This document shows positions 39,646 through 48,943 of a stretch of 64,000 nucleotides of DNA, piece after piece; position 1 is the stretch's first letter, and every line of letters starts with the position of its first letter. Both the position numbers and the translations under genes were made by a program. The notes beneath the pieces were generated by a model. The model saw only the letters and a program-made list of their open reading frames with translations, searched no databases and was not told the DNA's origin. The stretch is from Pseudomonas fluorescens (GTDB lineage Bacteria; Pseudomonadota; Gammaproteobacteria; Pseudomonadales; Pseudomonadaceae), in assembly GCF_001708445.1 (NCBI RefSeq), contig NZ_CP015637.1:3225001-3289000 (forward strand). Direction: 5' to 3'.

Positions 39646-42093
39646 GTGCCGCAACAACAGCCTGAACTGCCCCCAGAACTTCGCCCTTTGGCTGAAATGC
39701 CGCTGCTGAAACGCCTGGCGGCCCGTTTGTTCGGCCACGGTTTGACGCGCCTGCGCGCGCAGCACCGGTTTTCCTGGTTGCATGGGCAGGCCGATGGCTT
39801 TCGCAGCGGGCATGAGGCGGGTGTGGAGTATGGGTATCGCGAGGGTAAGGCCGATGGCCTTGAGGAAGGCCGTCAGGTCCTGTTGATCCGTGATTTCCGC
39901 CCGGACGAACACCGTGCCCCCGGCGTGGACGACAACCTGTTCGACGATTGGCGCCTGCCCCTCACCGCCGAGCTGAAGAAGCGCATCAAGGCCGACGTGG
40001 CGCGCTTGCTGCCGGCCCATGCCCAACCCAGCACTGCCCAGTGGAAGATGATCTTCAGCGACACGCCGTCCACCTCGGTGATTGCCGGCGCCGGCGCGGG
40101 AAAATCCACCTCGTTGGTGCTGCGTATCCTGTTGCTCACCCATTACCTGGGCTATGAATTGAGCTCGATGACCGTGGTGACCTTTACCCGTGAGTCGCGC
40201 AAGGACTTCATTCAAAAGCTGATGGAGATTCTCAGCTTATGGGGCCAACCTATTGAAATGAAAGAAGCCAAAGCGGTGGTGCGTACCTTTCATTCGCGCA
40301 TCCTACCCATGGTGCGCAGCCTGCCGGGCTTCGAGCGGCTGCAGGCATTCGAGAACCTCGGGGCCAGCGTCGAGGACGCCGACAGTAACCCGTTCGACCT
40401 GCGCATCAACCCAGCACAGCGCCATCAGTTGAACGCCTGTTATCACCAGTTGCAGGGGCGGCATCCACGTTTCCGCGAGCTGATCGCACCGCTGGCGCGC
40501 CATGGTTTGCAGCTCAAGGAGCTGGAGCGCGATCACCCGGATGTACAAAAGCGTATGGCGGTGACCGAACTGGCAGCCAAGCGCGATGAAGAGCTGTGCG
40601 ATGTGATCGAGGACCTGTGGTTTCGCGCGGGCGCCTGGCCGATCAAAGGCATTGAACCCAACCGTCAGACCGTTGAGATCAATGGTGCGCAGTTTCATTG
40701 CCATGGCTATATCCCCCAGCTGGATGCCTGGGTGGTGCTGGGCTTCGACGCGCGGGAAAACGCTCAGGTCAGCCGCCCCAATGCCAAGTTGTCGGTACGC
40801 GCAGAGTGGGCAGTGAAGCGCACACTGTTTCAAGCTTTCTGCCGTAAGCCATTGATATGGCTGGATAGTTACCAATCATCCGAGCGGCTTCTGAGTAGCC
40901 TCGCCGGTGATGCCAGCGCCGGGCCCGGCTTTGATTACAAGGTCAAAGGTGAGTTGTCGTCGGCACCGCTGCTGGACAGTTTTGTCATGGCGGCGGGCTT
41001 TATCGAGAACCTCGGTCTGGACGTGCCCACCGCTGTCGGCCAGATGAGTTTCGCTAAGGACGATCCGGACCGCTTGTTTTTCGAGGCCTTGAGCATCTTC
41101 TGGAAAGCCCTGGAAGATCATCTGCTGGACCAGACGCCACCGATCATGACCTATAACCGGATGTTCTCGCTGTTCGGCGAAAACACCCCGGAAAACCTCA
41201 AGCTGCTGAGTGATCCGCTGTTGCGGCCGTTGTCGCACCTGATGATCGACGAGTTCCAGGACGTATCGCCGCAGATCGTGTCTTGGATCCGTGCCAGCCT
41301 GCGAGAAATCCGCAGCCGTGGACCGGCCATGCACGTGGGGCGTGCGGCTCAGCATTCCTCGCTGCTATGCGTGGGCGATGACTGGCAATCGATCTACGGC
41401 TGGCGCGGCAGTTCGCCCAAGTACTTCATGGCGTTCAACCAGGAATTCCCGTCACCGAGTACCACCCGCGTGATGCTCGGCGAGAACTTCCGCAGTCACC
41501 AGCACATCATTGATGCGGCTGAACATATCGTGCGGGCGGCGCCGGCCATTCCGGGCAAGAGGGCCAAGGCCAGCGGGGCGCCGAGGGCGTTGGTGCCGGT
41601 CACCGTGCTGGCGCGGGATGATGCCGCACTCGGACGCCAGTTGCAGGCGCATTATGAAAAGGGCGAGTCGGTATTAATGCTGTATCGAAAAAACAGCGAT
41701 AAGCTACTGATTCAAGAGCATATTCAGTCTGTAGTTAATCTGGATTCCAGCTTGCCGCCCGCCGCGCGACGCCTCAAGCAACTGACGTATCACAGTGCCA
41801 AGGGGCTGCAGGCGGATACGGTTTTCCTGCTTGGCGATTGCCAGCACGTGACCAGCTCGCCCTACAAGAACCAGGTGTATCGCATGGCGGGCCTGGGCAA
41901 GGACGGTGACAGCGAGCCCTATGACACGGCACAAAAGGATGAGGTACTGCGCCTGGCCTATGTGGGCATCACCCGGGCGGTGAGCCACTGCTACTGGTAC
42001 GTGGAACAACCCGAGGGCCAAGCGGTGAATGTGCCCAAGGCGTCGGAGCGGGTGGATGGCAAGAAAGCGTTTTTCGATGATCAACGCAATTAG
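39646..42093 (+). CDS. UvrD/HelD-like superfamily 1 DNA helicase
   Basis: This 815-residue protein has an N-terminal region of about 140 residues, including GFRSGHEAGVEYGYREGKADG, then a UvrD-type helicase. The motifs are Walker A AGAGAGKST, Walker B LMIDEFQDV, DDWQSIYGWRGS, the ENFRSHQHI motif IV, TYHSAKGLQADTVF and RLAYVGITRA. The layout is closest to helicase IV (HelD). It should unwind 3'-5' in recombination or repair. The GTG at 39646 lies five bases after AGGAG and is preferred. An imperfect G/C-rich hairpin at 42114-42138 may end transcription. Confidence 0.88.
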   Translation: MPQQQPELPPELRPLAEMPLLKRLAARLFGHGLTRLRAQHRFSWLHGQADGFRSGHEAGVEYGYREGKADGLEEGRQVLLIRDFRPDEHRAPGVDDNLFDDWRLPLTAELKKRIKADVARLLPAHAQPSTAQWKMIFSDTPSTSVIAGAGAGKSTSLVLRILLLTHYLGYELSSMTVVTFTRESRKDFIQKLMEILSLWGQPIEMKEAKAVVRTFHSRILPMVRSLPGFERLQAFENLGASVEDADSNPFDLRINPAQRHQLNACYHQLQGRHPRFRELIAPLARHGLQLKELERDHPDVQKRMAVTELAAKRDEELCDVIEDLWFRAGAWPIKGIEPNRQTVEINGAQFHCHGYIPQLDAWVVLGFDARENAQVSRPNAKLSVRAEWAVKRTLFQAFCRKPLIWLDSYQSSERLLSSLAGDASAGPGFDYKVKGELSSAPLLDSFVMAAGFIENLGLDVPTAVGQMSFAKDDPDRLFFEALSIFWKALEDHLLDQTPPIMTYNRMFSLFGENTPENLKLLSDPLLRPLSHLMIDEFQDVSPQIVSWIRASLREIRSRGPAMHVGRAAQHSSLLCVGDDWQSIYGWRGSSPKYFMAFNQEFPSPSTTRVMLGENFRSHQHIIDAAEHIVRAAPAIPGKRAKASGAPRALVPVTVLARDDAALGRQLQAHYEKGESVLMLYRKNSDKLLIQEHIQSVVNLDSSLPPAARRLKQLTYHSAKGLQADTVFLLGDCQHVTSSPYKNQVYRMAGLGKDGDSEPYDTAQKDEVLRLAYVGITRAVSHCYWYVEQPEGQAVNVPKASERVDGKKAFFDDQRN

Positions 42094-42113
42094 CCGGTAA
42101 ATGCACCTCAGAT

Positions 42114-42138
42114 GTGGGGGGGACAGGCTCCCTCCCAC
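42114..42138. terminator. Possible bidirectional terminator hairpin
   Basis: GTGGGGGGG faces CCCTCCCAC across a short loop between the convergent helicase and DUF1652 genes. The stem is imperfect and there is no long T-run; GTGGGAGGGGG-type hairpins recur at 46475 and 59967. Confidence 0.35.
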
Positions 42139-42165
42139 AAGGGTTTGCCGTGTGCTGGATCGGCC

Positions 42166-42438
42166 TCAGGCCCTCAGCGACTGCGGCGGCACAAACGAGG
42201 CCAGTTCATCCTCCACCGCCTCGATGATGCGTTCGACATCGGCGGCATTCATCACCGTGGCACAGGGGATGCCGGCGATGGCGATCAACGTCTCGCCGCT
42301 GGCCCGATCGAACAGGCGCGCGACCATGCTGCCGGGCGCGTCCATGCTGCCCTCGAAGCCCATTGGATGAAAATGCCAGCGCATCAGCTGGCAAGCGTTG
42401 GGGAACGTCACTTTGCTCATGTTGCGCACCTTGTTCAT
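42166..42438 (-). CDS. DUF1652 protein
   Basis: This 90-residue protein contains a DUF1652 domain (FPNACQLMRWHFHPMGFEGSM, and DVERIIEAVEDELASFVPP near the end), a small family largely confined to Pseudomonas and of unknown function. It has no signal peptide. The ATG at 42438 follows AAGGAAG by a few bases; a later ATG (MSKVTF) is possible. It is divergent from the AraC regulator with a 256-base gap that shows no clear operator. Confidence 0.85.
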   Translation of the reverse strand: MNKVRNMSKVTFPNACQLMRWHFHPMGFEGSMDAPGSMVARLFDRASGETLIAIAGIPCATVMNAADVERIIEAVEDELASFVPPQSLRA

Positions 42439-42694
42439 TGAGCGCTTCCTTTAGCTCGCGGCAAGGGCCAGGACCGTCACTGGTCATGGCACGTGAGAGC
42501 TTAAAAGTAGCATCCGTTCACACCCACAATGTGAGTTTTTTCGATCCGTTCGGCGGTTCTTTTCCCATTGTTTGACGTGGGTCATGTCGTACTTGAGTCT
42601 GGGCAAAAGGCCATTAGTCTGAAGTGGCGGCTGCCCATTGAAGGCTGTGTCGAAATTCGGCAATCTCCACGGTTTTCCCGCCACAGAGCCGTTC

Positions 42695-43504
42695 ATGCCC
42701 GACAACGCCCCTGACGATGATTGCCAGCACACCCAAGCCACGAGGGCGTTAGTGCTGCGTCACCACCTATGCTGGCGTCATCGGGACCTGGACGGGGTGA
42801 TGTCCTACTATCACCCGCACATCCAGTACCACGATTTCTTCCAGAACCGTGTCGTCGATTACGCGCAGTTGCGTGAGTACCTGCAAGCCAGCATGCCACG
42901 TGGCCCGGATGAAGCCATTGAGCACATGGACCGTATTCGCGCCGATGGCGATACCGCGTTTATCCAGTACCGAATTACCTTGCGCGGCGGCCAGGGCCTG
43001 GTGTCGTTTCGTACCAGCGAGGCGATCACGGTGCGCGATGGGCTGATCTGGCGGGTCAATGAGTACGCTTCGCTGGTCCACGAACAGACGCCCCAAGCCA
43101 CGCGCCCAACCGTCAGCCGCCTGGGCCTGTCACCTCAGCAACTGGGGCATATGGCCAATGACCTGCAGCAATACTTCCAGCAGCAGCAACCCTACCTGGA
43201 CCCCGAGCTGGACCTGCAACGGGTCGCCAAGGAATGTGGCTATAGCCGCAATCAGATTTCCTACCTGTTGAACCAGGTGCTGGGGCAAAGCTTCTATCGC
43301 TACGTCAACCAGGCGCGGCTCCAGCATTTGCTCGTCGCGCTGGAACAGGCCGCGCCGCCGATCAAAGTGGATGACCTGGCGTTTGCCGCCGGCTTCAATT
43401 CGCTCTCGGCGTTCTACAGTGCTTTTCGCCAGCACACGGGCCAATCGCCGAAGGCCTACGTCAAACAAATTTCCCTGCGTGCACGCGCGCAAGACAGCCC
43501 CTGA
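42695..43504 (+). CDS. AraC-family regulator with SnoaL/NTF2-like N-terminal domain
   Basis: In this 269-residue protein residues 10-140 form a SnoaL-like cone (RHRDLDGVMSYYHPHIQYHDF, then GDTAFIQYRITLRGGQGLVSF), a small-ligand pocket. Residues 170-265 form an AraC helix-turn-helix pair (LDLQRVAKECGYSRNQISYLLNQ begins the first; VDDLAFAAGFNSLSAFYSAF is the second). The ATG at 42695 has a weak site; a TTG at 42638 would add 19 residues. It precedes the FAD oxidase gene by 50 bases and is its likely local regulator. Confidence 0.88.
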   Translation: MPDNAPDDDCQHTQATRALVLRHHLCWRHRDLDGVMSYYHPHIQYHDFFQNRVVDYAQLREYLQASMPRGPDEAIEHMDRIRADGDTAFIQYRITLRGGQGLVSFRTSEAITVRDGLIWRVNEYASLVHEQTPQATRPTVSRLGLSPQQLGHMANDLQQYFQQQQPYLDPELDLQRVAKECGYSRNQISYLLNQVLGQSFYRYVNQARLQHLLVALEQAAPPIKVDDLAFAAGFNSLSAFYSAFRQHTGQSPKAYVKQISLRARAQDSP

Positions 43505-43553
43505 CACCGCGCTCTAGGATCCAGCCTATCGAAACGAGGTAGGGGAACCTGGC

Positions 43554-44960
43554 ATGCCGGCATGGCGCAATATCAGTTTATGGATGGATCAACTGGACGA
43601 CCCGCTGCAGGCGCGGCCGCCCCTGGTCCATGACCTGGACGTCAACGTTGCCATCATCGGCGCCGGTTACACCGGCCTGTGGACCGCCTATTACCTGAAG
43701 CGCCAGGCGCCCGAGCTGAAAATTGCGATCATCGAGGCGCAAACCGCCGGTTTCGGTGCGTCCGGGCGCAATGGCGGCTGGCTGATGGGCAACCTGTTGG
43801 GCGAAGACCGCCTGCTGGCGGGCCTGGCGCCGCAGCAACGCCGCGCCGCGTTTGACCTGTTGCATGGCATCCCCGATGAAGTGGCCCAGGTAGTGGCCCG
43901 CGAAGGCATCGAGTGTGACTACCGCAAGGGCGGTGCGTTGTATTGCGCGGCGCGTTACCCGGAGCAGGAAGGCAGCCTGCGCCGCTACCTGGAAAAGCTC
44001 TACGCCCAAGGCCTCACCGAAGCCGATTACCGTTGGCTGAACACGCAACAGCTGGCCGAGCAGATACGCATCGCCAAGCCCTATGGCGGCATCTACGCCC
44101 CCCATGTCGCGACGATCAACCCGGCCAAGCTGGTACGTGGCCTCGCGCGCGTCGTTGAAAGCCTTGGGGTGACCCTCTATGAAAACAGCCCGGTGACCCA
44201 TTGGCAGTCCGGCAGCCTGCGCACGGCCCAAGCCAGCGTGCGCGCCGGCTGGGTGGTGCCGGCCATCGAGGGCTACGCACCGACATTGCCGCCCCTGGGG
44301 CGTTATCAGCTGCCGGTGCAAAGCCTGATCGTCGCGACCGAACCGTTGCCCGCCAGCACCTGGGATGAGATCGGCCTGAATCACGGCCAGGCCTTCGGCG
44401 AGAGCAGCCGGCAGGTTACCTACGGCCAGCGTTCGGCCGACAACCGCCTGGTGTTCGGCGCGCGCGGCGGTTATCAGTTTGCCGGCAAATTGCGCCACAA
44501 CTTCGATTTGACCGACAGCGAAGTCGAGCTGCGTCGCTATCTGTTCGGTGAACTGTTCCCGCAGTTGAAGAACGTGCGGATTACCCATTCCTGGGGCGGC
44601 AACCTCGGCATGTCGCGACGTTTTCAGCCGCACATGCTGTGCGATCACAAGACCGGTATCGCGCTGTCCGGCGGTTATGGCGGGGAGGGCGTCGGCGCCA
44701 CCAACCTCGGCGGCCGCACCCTGGCCGACTTGATCCTGGGCCGCGACACCCCGCTGACCCATCAACCCTGGGTGATCCGCGACCGCGGCCTGGAGGCGCT
44801 CAGGGCCTGGGAGCCCGAACCGTGCCGGTGGCTGGGCTACAACGCGATCATTCGTAGTTTTGTCCATGAAGACCAGGTATTGGCCAACCCCAATACCGCG
44901 CCCTGGCGCCGCAAGCTGGCGACCGGCGTGGCGGGCTTCATGGAAGGTTTCATGCACTGA
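43554..44960 (+). CDS. FAD-dependent amine/amino-acid oxidoreductase (DadA/PuuB-like)
   Basis: This 468-residue DAO-family flavoenzyme has a Rossmann motif VAIIGAGYTGLWTAYYL (about residues 32-48), EAQTAGFGASGRNGGW for FAD contact, and a C-terminal GYGGEGVGATNLGGR FAD segment. PuuB-type relatives oxidise gamma-glutamylputrescine and DadA relatives oxidise D-amino acids. The polyamine-type receptor two genes on makes an amine substrate plausible. The ATG at 43554 follows AGGGGAACC. The cupin gene follows 26 bases on, in the same direction. Confidence 0.87.
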   Translation: MPAWRNISLWMDQLDDPLQARPPLVHDLDVNVAIIGAGYTGLWTAYYLKRQAPELKIAIIEAQTAGFGASGRNGGWLMGNLLGEDRLLAGLAPQQRRAAFDLLHGIPDEVAQVVAREGIECDYRKGGALYCAARYPEQEGSLRRYLEKLYAQGLTEADYRWLNTQQLAEQIRIAKPYGGIYAPHVATINPAKLVRGLARVVESLGVTLYENSPVTHWQSGSLRTAQASVRAGWVVPAIEGYAPTLPPLGRYQLPVQSLIVATEPLPASTWDEIGLNHGQAFGESSRQVTYGQRSADNRLVFGARGGYQFAGKLRHNFDLTDSEVELRRYLFGELFPQLKNVRITHSWGGNLGMSRRFQPHMLCDHKTGIALSGGYGGEGVGATNLGGRTLADLILGRDTPLTHQPWVIRDRGLEALRAWEPEPCRWLGYNAIIRSFVHEDQVLANPNTAPWRRKLATGVAGFMEGFMH

Positions 44961-44986
44961 GCCGTTTCACTCACACAGGTACACCC

Positions 44987-45328
44987 ATGAGCATTACTCA
45001 ATTCAAAGACGCGCTGAACACCCACCTGCCGGACTCGTCACCGGTCGCCGTACCCCTGGGGGAGCCCATCGCGGTGGCGTCGACCTTGAGCGTGGAACGC
45101 AGCGATGGCGTCGAAACCGGCATCTGGGCCTGCACCCCGGGCCGCTGGCGCCGCCAGATCAAATCCCAGGAGTTTTGTCACTTTATCCAGGGCCGCTGCA
45201 CCTTCACCCCGGACGACGGTGAAGTCCTGCATATAGAAGCCGGCGATGCACTGATGTTGCCGGCCAACAGCACCGGAATCTGGGATATCCAGGAAACCGT
45301 GCGCAAGACCTACGTATTGATCCTGTAA
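44987..45328 (+). CDS. Single-domain cupin protein
   Basis: This 113-residue cupin (EFCHFIQGRCTFTPDDGEVLHIEAGDALMLPANSTG region) belongs to the group often found beside PuuB-like oxidases. One or two metal ligands seem replaced, so it may be a small sensor or isomerase rather than a dioxygenase. It lies 26 bases after the oxidase gene and 60 before the binding-protein gene, apparently in one operon. The exact role is unknown. Confidence 0.85.
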   Translation: MSITQFKDALNTHLPDSSPVAVPLGEPIAVASTLSVERSDGVETGIWACTPGRWRRQIKSQEFCHFIQGRCTFTPDDGEVLHIEAGDALMLPANSTGIWDIQETVRKTYVLIL

Positions 45329-45388
45329 CGCTTTGATCCTTGATCGCCTGCCATAAAAACAGCCCTAAAACCGCCAGGAAATCGAACC

Positions 45389-46468
45389 ATGAAAGCCATT
45401 GCCCTGTTGCCCTTGATGTTGGTGGCCTCTATCAGCCAGGCCGCCGAAACGGTGAAGATCTACAACTGGTCGAGCTACATCGCGCCGGACACCACGAAGA
45501 ACTTCCAGAAACAAACCGGCATCGGTTTCAGCTACGACGTGTATGATAGCAACGAGACCCTCGATGGCAAGTTGATGACCGGTAATTCCGGCTACGACGT
45601 GGTGTTCCCGTCCAACCACTTCATGGCGCGGCAGATCCAGGGTGGCGCGTTGAAAAAGCTCGACAGGAGCCAGTTGCCGAACTGGAAGAACCTCAACCCG
45701 GTACTGCTCAAGGCCCTGGAAAACAACGACCCCGGCAACGCCCACGGTTTTCCGTACCTGTGGGGCAGCACTGGCATTGGCTACAACATCGACAAGGTCA
45801 AGGCCGTGCTCGGTGACAACGCGCCGGTGAACTCCTGGGACCTGATCTTCAAGCCCGAATACATGGAGAAACTCAGCAAGTGCGGGGTGGCAATCCTGGA
45901 TAACGGCCCGGAACTGTTGCCGATCGCCCTCAATTACCTGGGGCTGGCGCCGCACAGCAAGAACCCTGAGGACTATAAGAAAGCCGAGGCGCTGCTGATG
46001 AAAGTGCGGCCCTATGTGGCGTATTTCCACTCTTCGAAGTACACCGGCGACCTGGCCAATGGCGACATCTGCGTCGCAGTGGGCTTCTCCGGCGACGTGC
46101 TGCAAGCCGAAAGCCGGGCCAAGGAAGCCAAGAATGGCGTGAATATCGGTTATCAGATTCCCAAGGAAGGCGCGGCGATCTGGTTCGACATGGTGGCCAT
46201 GCCCGCCGATGCGCCCGATGAAAAAGCCGGCTACGCCTTCATGAATTACCTGTTGGAACCCCAGGTAATGGCGGACATCACCAACTCGGTGCACTACGCC
46301 AACGGCAACAGCGCAGCGGATAGCCTGGTAGACCCTGAGATCAAGGCGGACACCAAGATCTACCCGAGCGACGAAATGATGGGCAAGTTATTCGCGCTGG
46401 AGGCCATGCCACTGAATATCGACCGGATTCGCACGCGGGTGTGGAACACCATTCGCACGGGTCGCTGA
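45389..46468 (+). CDS. Periplasmic polyamine-binding protein (PotF/SpuD-like)
   Basis: This 359-residue family 1 binding protein has a signal peptide (MKAIALLPLMLVASISQAAE) and the PotF-type start VKIYNWSSYIAPDT, plus FPYLWGSTGIGYN and the AMPLNIDRIRTRVWNTIR end. It should bind putrescine, spermidine or a related amine in the periplasm. No ATPase or permease gene lies nearby, so it must use a transporter encoded elsewhere or act as a receptor for signalling. The ribosome site AGGAAA lies 9 bases before the ATG. Confidence 0.9.
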   Translation: MKAIALLPLMLVASISQAAETVKIYNWSSYIAPDTTKNFQKQTGIGFSYDVYDSNETLDGKLMTGNSGYDVVFPSNHFMARQIQGGALKKLDRSQLPNWKNLNPVLLKALENNDPGNAHGFPYLWGSTGIGYNIDKVKAVLGDNAPVNSWDLIFKPEYMEKLSKCGVAILDNGPELLPIALNYLGLAPHSKNPEDYKKAEALLMKVRPYVAYFHSSKYTGDLANGDICVAVGFSGDVLQAESRAKEAKNGVNIGYQIPKEGAAIWFDMVAMPADAPDEKAGYAFMNYLLEPQVMADITNSVHYANGNSAADSLVDPEIKADTKIYPSDEMMGKLFALEAMPLNIDRIRTRVWNTIRTGR

Positions 46469-46474
46469 AGAACT

Positions 46475-46562
46475 AATGTGGGAGGGGGCTTGCCCCCGAT
46501 GAGGGCGTGTCAGTTGATGCATCTGCAACTGACCCACAGCTATCTGAGGCCCCCCCACATTT
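46475..46562. repeat. Nested inverted repeat (GTGGGAGGGGGC type)
   Basis: The outer arms AATGTGGGAGGGGGC and GGCCCCCCCACATT enclose an inner pair GTCAGTTG / CAACTGAC. It lies between two convergent genes and may act as a bidirectional terminator. Confidence 0.6.
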
Positions 46563-46583
46563 GGATTGAGTACAACCTCGGTC

Positions 46584-47369
46584 TCACGGGTTTTCCAGGT
46601 CATGCCCCAACGACTGGATAAACAACGAGAACAGCTCCGGCTGTGACGAGATGTCCAGCTTCGCGTACAAATGCCGACGGTGCACTTTCACCGTATCCGG
46701 CGAGATATTCAGGCGCTCGGCCATGGCCTTGGAGGAGAACCCACGCAGCACCAGGCGGGCGATTTCCAGTTCGCGGTCCGAGAGCACGCCGCAGCCGAAC
46801 TGGCTCAATGCATCCCTGATCTGGCTGTCCATCGCCGGCGCACGCTGGGTGCTTTGCTGCCAATGCTGCTGCATCAATGGCAATACCCATGCCGCCAGGG
46901 TGGTCATCAGCCCGGTTTCGTCACCACTGAACCGCCGCTGCATGCCCAACGACAGCGACAACGTTCCCGCACCGGGCAGTTGCAGAATAAATTGCACCTC
47001 GTCTTCCAGCACGTTGTCGTGGAAGTAATTGAGGAAGTATTCACTCTGGCGAAAATGATCCGGCGCCACCTCTTCCAGGCGATACACCCCGCTGGCGTAG
47101 CCTTCGCGACAGGCCTGGAAGAACGGATCGAGCAGGTACAGGCCATTGAGGTACACCAGCATCGACGCCGGCTTGCTGCTGGGCTGTGCGTCGTACTCCT
47201 CCAGCGCCTGGGGCGGGCCCTCCAGGGGGTAGAAAATCGCCAGGGCGTTATCGAAGGGCAGGCATTGGTGCAACAACAGCACCAGCTGTTTCCAGAAGCG
47301 CTCGGTGCCGATGTGTGCCAGCGTGCGCCCCAGCCCCGCATGCATGCCGATTTCCCTGAACAGGCTCAT
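46584..47369 (-). CDS. LuxR-family transcriptional regulator
   Basis: This 261-residue protein has a C-terminal LuxR helix-turn-helix (LSDRELEIARLVLRGFSSKA then AERLNISPDTVKVHRRHL). The N-terminal 190 residues are a ligand-binding-type domain I do not recognise; it lacks a receiver aspartate motif and the acyl-homoserine-lactone residues are not evident. The ATG at 47369 follows GGGAG by 8 bases. It is divergent from the APC permease gene and convergent with the binding-protein gene, so it is the likely local regulator of permease and peptidase. Confidence 0.88.
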   Translation of the reverse strand: MSLFREIGMHAGLGRTLAHIGTERFWKQLVLLLHQCLPFDNALAIFYPLEGPPQALEEYDAQPSSKPASMLVYLNGLYLLDPFFQACREGYASGVYRLEEVAPDHFRQSEYFLNYFHDNVLEDEVQFILQLPGAGTLSLSLGMQRRFSGDETGLMTTLAAWVLPLMQQHWQQSTQRAPAMDSQIRDALSQFGCGVLSDRELEIARLVLRGFSSKAMAERLNISPDTVKVHRRHLYAKLDISSQPELFSLFIQSLGHDLENP

Positions 47370-47569
47370 GAATCAGGCTCCCGCCATCAAAAGATCGGCC
47401 AAGGGTTCGGCTTTTTACCGGGTGTCGTCAAGGGGAGTACGCCAATAGGGGAATTGGCTGACAAGCCCCCAGCCGATAACGTCGCCATCAGTCAACGGGG
47501 AACATATCCCGGACGATCATCATTTTTCGTTTCTGCCTCACACCAAAAACAACGACAGAGGATAACGAT

Positions 47570-48934
47570 ATGAGTACTTCTCCCGCGCCAGACGGCGTGC
47601 TCAAACCCACCCTGAGCGTCTTCGATGTGGTTGCCATCACCGTTTCGGCGGTGACCCCGGCCAGTTCCGTATTTGTCATCGCGCCGTTTGCCATCCAGCA
47701 GGCGGGCAGTGGTGTGTTCCTGGCGTTTGTGATGGCCGGTTTGCTCGCGCTGATGTTCGCCTTCTGTTACGCCGAACTGGGTCGGGCGCACAACAGTGCC
47801 GGCGGTGAGTACGTGTACGCCAAGCGCGTATTCGGTGGCATGGCCGGCTACGCGACGTTTCTGACGGTGCTGGTGATGTTGCTGTTTATTCCGCCGGTGC
47901 TGGCCACCGGTGCAGCGACTTACCTCAACAACGCCCTGGGCACGAAATTCGACGCGCAAACCGTCGCCCTGGTCATCGTGGTCGGCAGCTACGCCCTGGG
48001 CATCCTCAATATCAAGCTCAACGCCTGGATCACCGGCACCTGCCTGCTGTTGGAAGTGGCGGCCTTGCTGGTCATCGTGTTTATCGGCTTCGGCCACCCG
48101 GTGCAACCGGCCAGTGTGTTGTTCCAGCCGCAGATCGTCGAAAACGGTGTGTTGCACCTGGCGCCCTGGGCCCTGGTGATCGGTGCGGTGGGCATTGGCC
48201 TGTTCTCGTTCAATGGCTATGGCCCGGCGGTGTTACTCGCCGAAGACATGAAATGCGGCGGCAAGGGCGTACACAAGGCTGTGCTGTGGTCCCTCGGGCT
48301 GGTGGTGGTGATCGAGATTGTGCCGATCACCGCGCTGTTGATTGGCGCACCGTCCCTGAGCGCGATGATCAGCAGCCCTGATCCCATCGGCTACCTGCTC
48401 ACCAGCCACGGCAATGAAACCCTGTCACGCCTGGTCAGCGCGGGGATCTTCCTGTCGGTGTTCAACGCCATTGTCGCCATCGTCATCCAGATCGGCCGCG
48501 TGGTCTTCAGCAGTGGTCGCGATGCGCTGTGGACGCCGCGCATCAACCAGTTGTTCACGCGCATCCATCCACGCTGGGACTCGCCGTGGTTGGCTACGCT
48601 GTTCCTGGCGATCCCCTCGGCGTTGTTGAGTTTCAGCTCCAACCTGGCGGACCTCACGTCGTTCAGCGTGCTGCTGATCATGCTGGTGTACCTGGTGGTG
48701 GCCTTGAGCGCGCTGATGAGCCGGGTGCGGCTGCGCGACCGCGAGCATCCCTATCGCATGCCTTTGTGGCCGCTGCCGGCGTTGCTCGCGGTGCTGGGCG
48801 CGGGGTACCTGCTGGTGACCTTGCTGGTGGCTTCCTCGGTTCGCGACATCATGATCATCATCGGTTTGCTGGCGGTGTCGGTGATCCTGTATTGCATCAG
48901 TGGCCGGCTGAGTCCGGCGTTTCAGAAATTGTAA
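47570..48934 (+). CDS. APC-family amino acid/polyamine permease
   Basis: This 454-residue inner-membrane protein has twelve predicted helices. The first (SVFDVVAITVSAVTPASSVF) and the GEYVYAKRVFGG loop are typical of the amino acid-polyamine-organocation family. It is probably a proton symporter or antiporter for an amino acid or amine. It is followed nine bases later by the DmpA-type peptidase gene, so the pair may import a peptide or amide and cleave it. The ribosome site is GAGGATAACGAT upstream of the ATG at 47570. Confidence 0.9.
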   Translation: MSTSPAPDGVLKPTLSVFDVVAITVSAVTPASSVFVIAPFAIQQAGSGVFLAFVMAGLLALMFAFCYAELGRAHNSAGGEYVYAKRVFGGMAGYATFLTVLVMLLFIPPVLATGAATYLNNALGTKFDAQTVALVIVVGSYALGILNIKLNAWITGTCLLLEVAALLVIVFIGFGHPVQPASVLFQPQIVENGVLHLAPWALVIGAVGIGLFSFNGYGPAVLLAEDMKCGGKGVHKAVLWSLGLVVVIEIVPITALLIGAPSLSAMISSPDPIGYLLTSHGNETLSRLVSAGIFLSVFNAIVAIVIQIGRVVFSSGRDALWTPRINQLFTRIHPRWDSPWLATLFLAIPSALLSFSSNLADLTSFSVLLIMLVYLVVALSALMSRVRLRDREHPYRMPLWPLPALLAVLGAGYLLVTLLVASSVRDIMIIIGLLAVSVILYCISGRLSPAFQKL

Positions 48935-48943
48935 GGAGTGGGT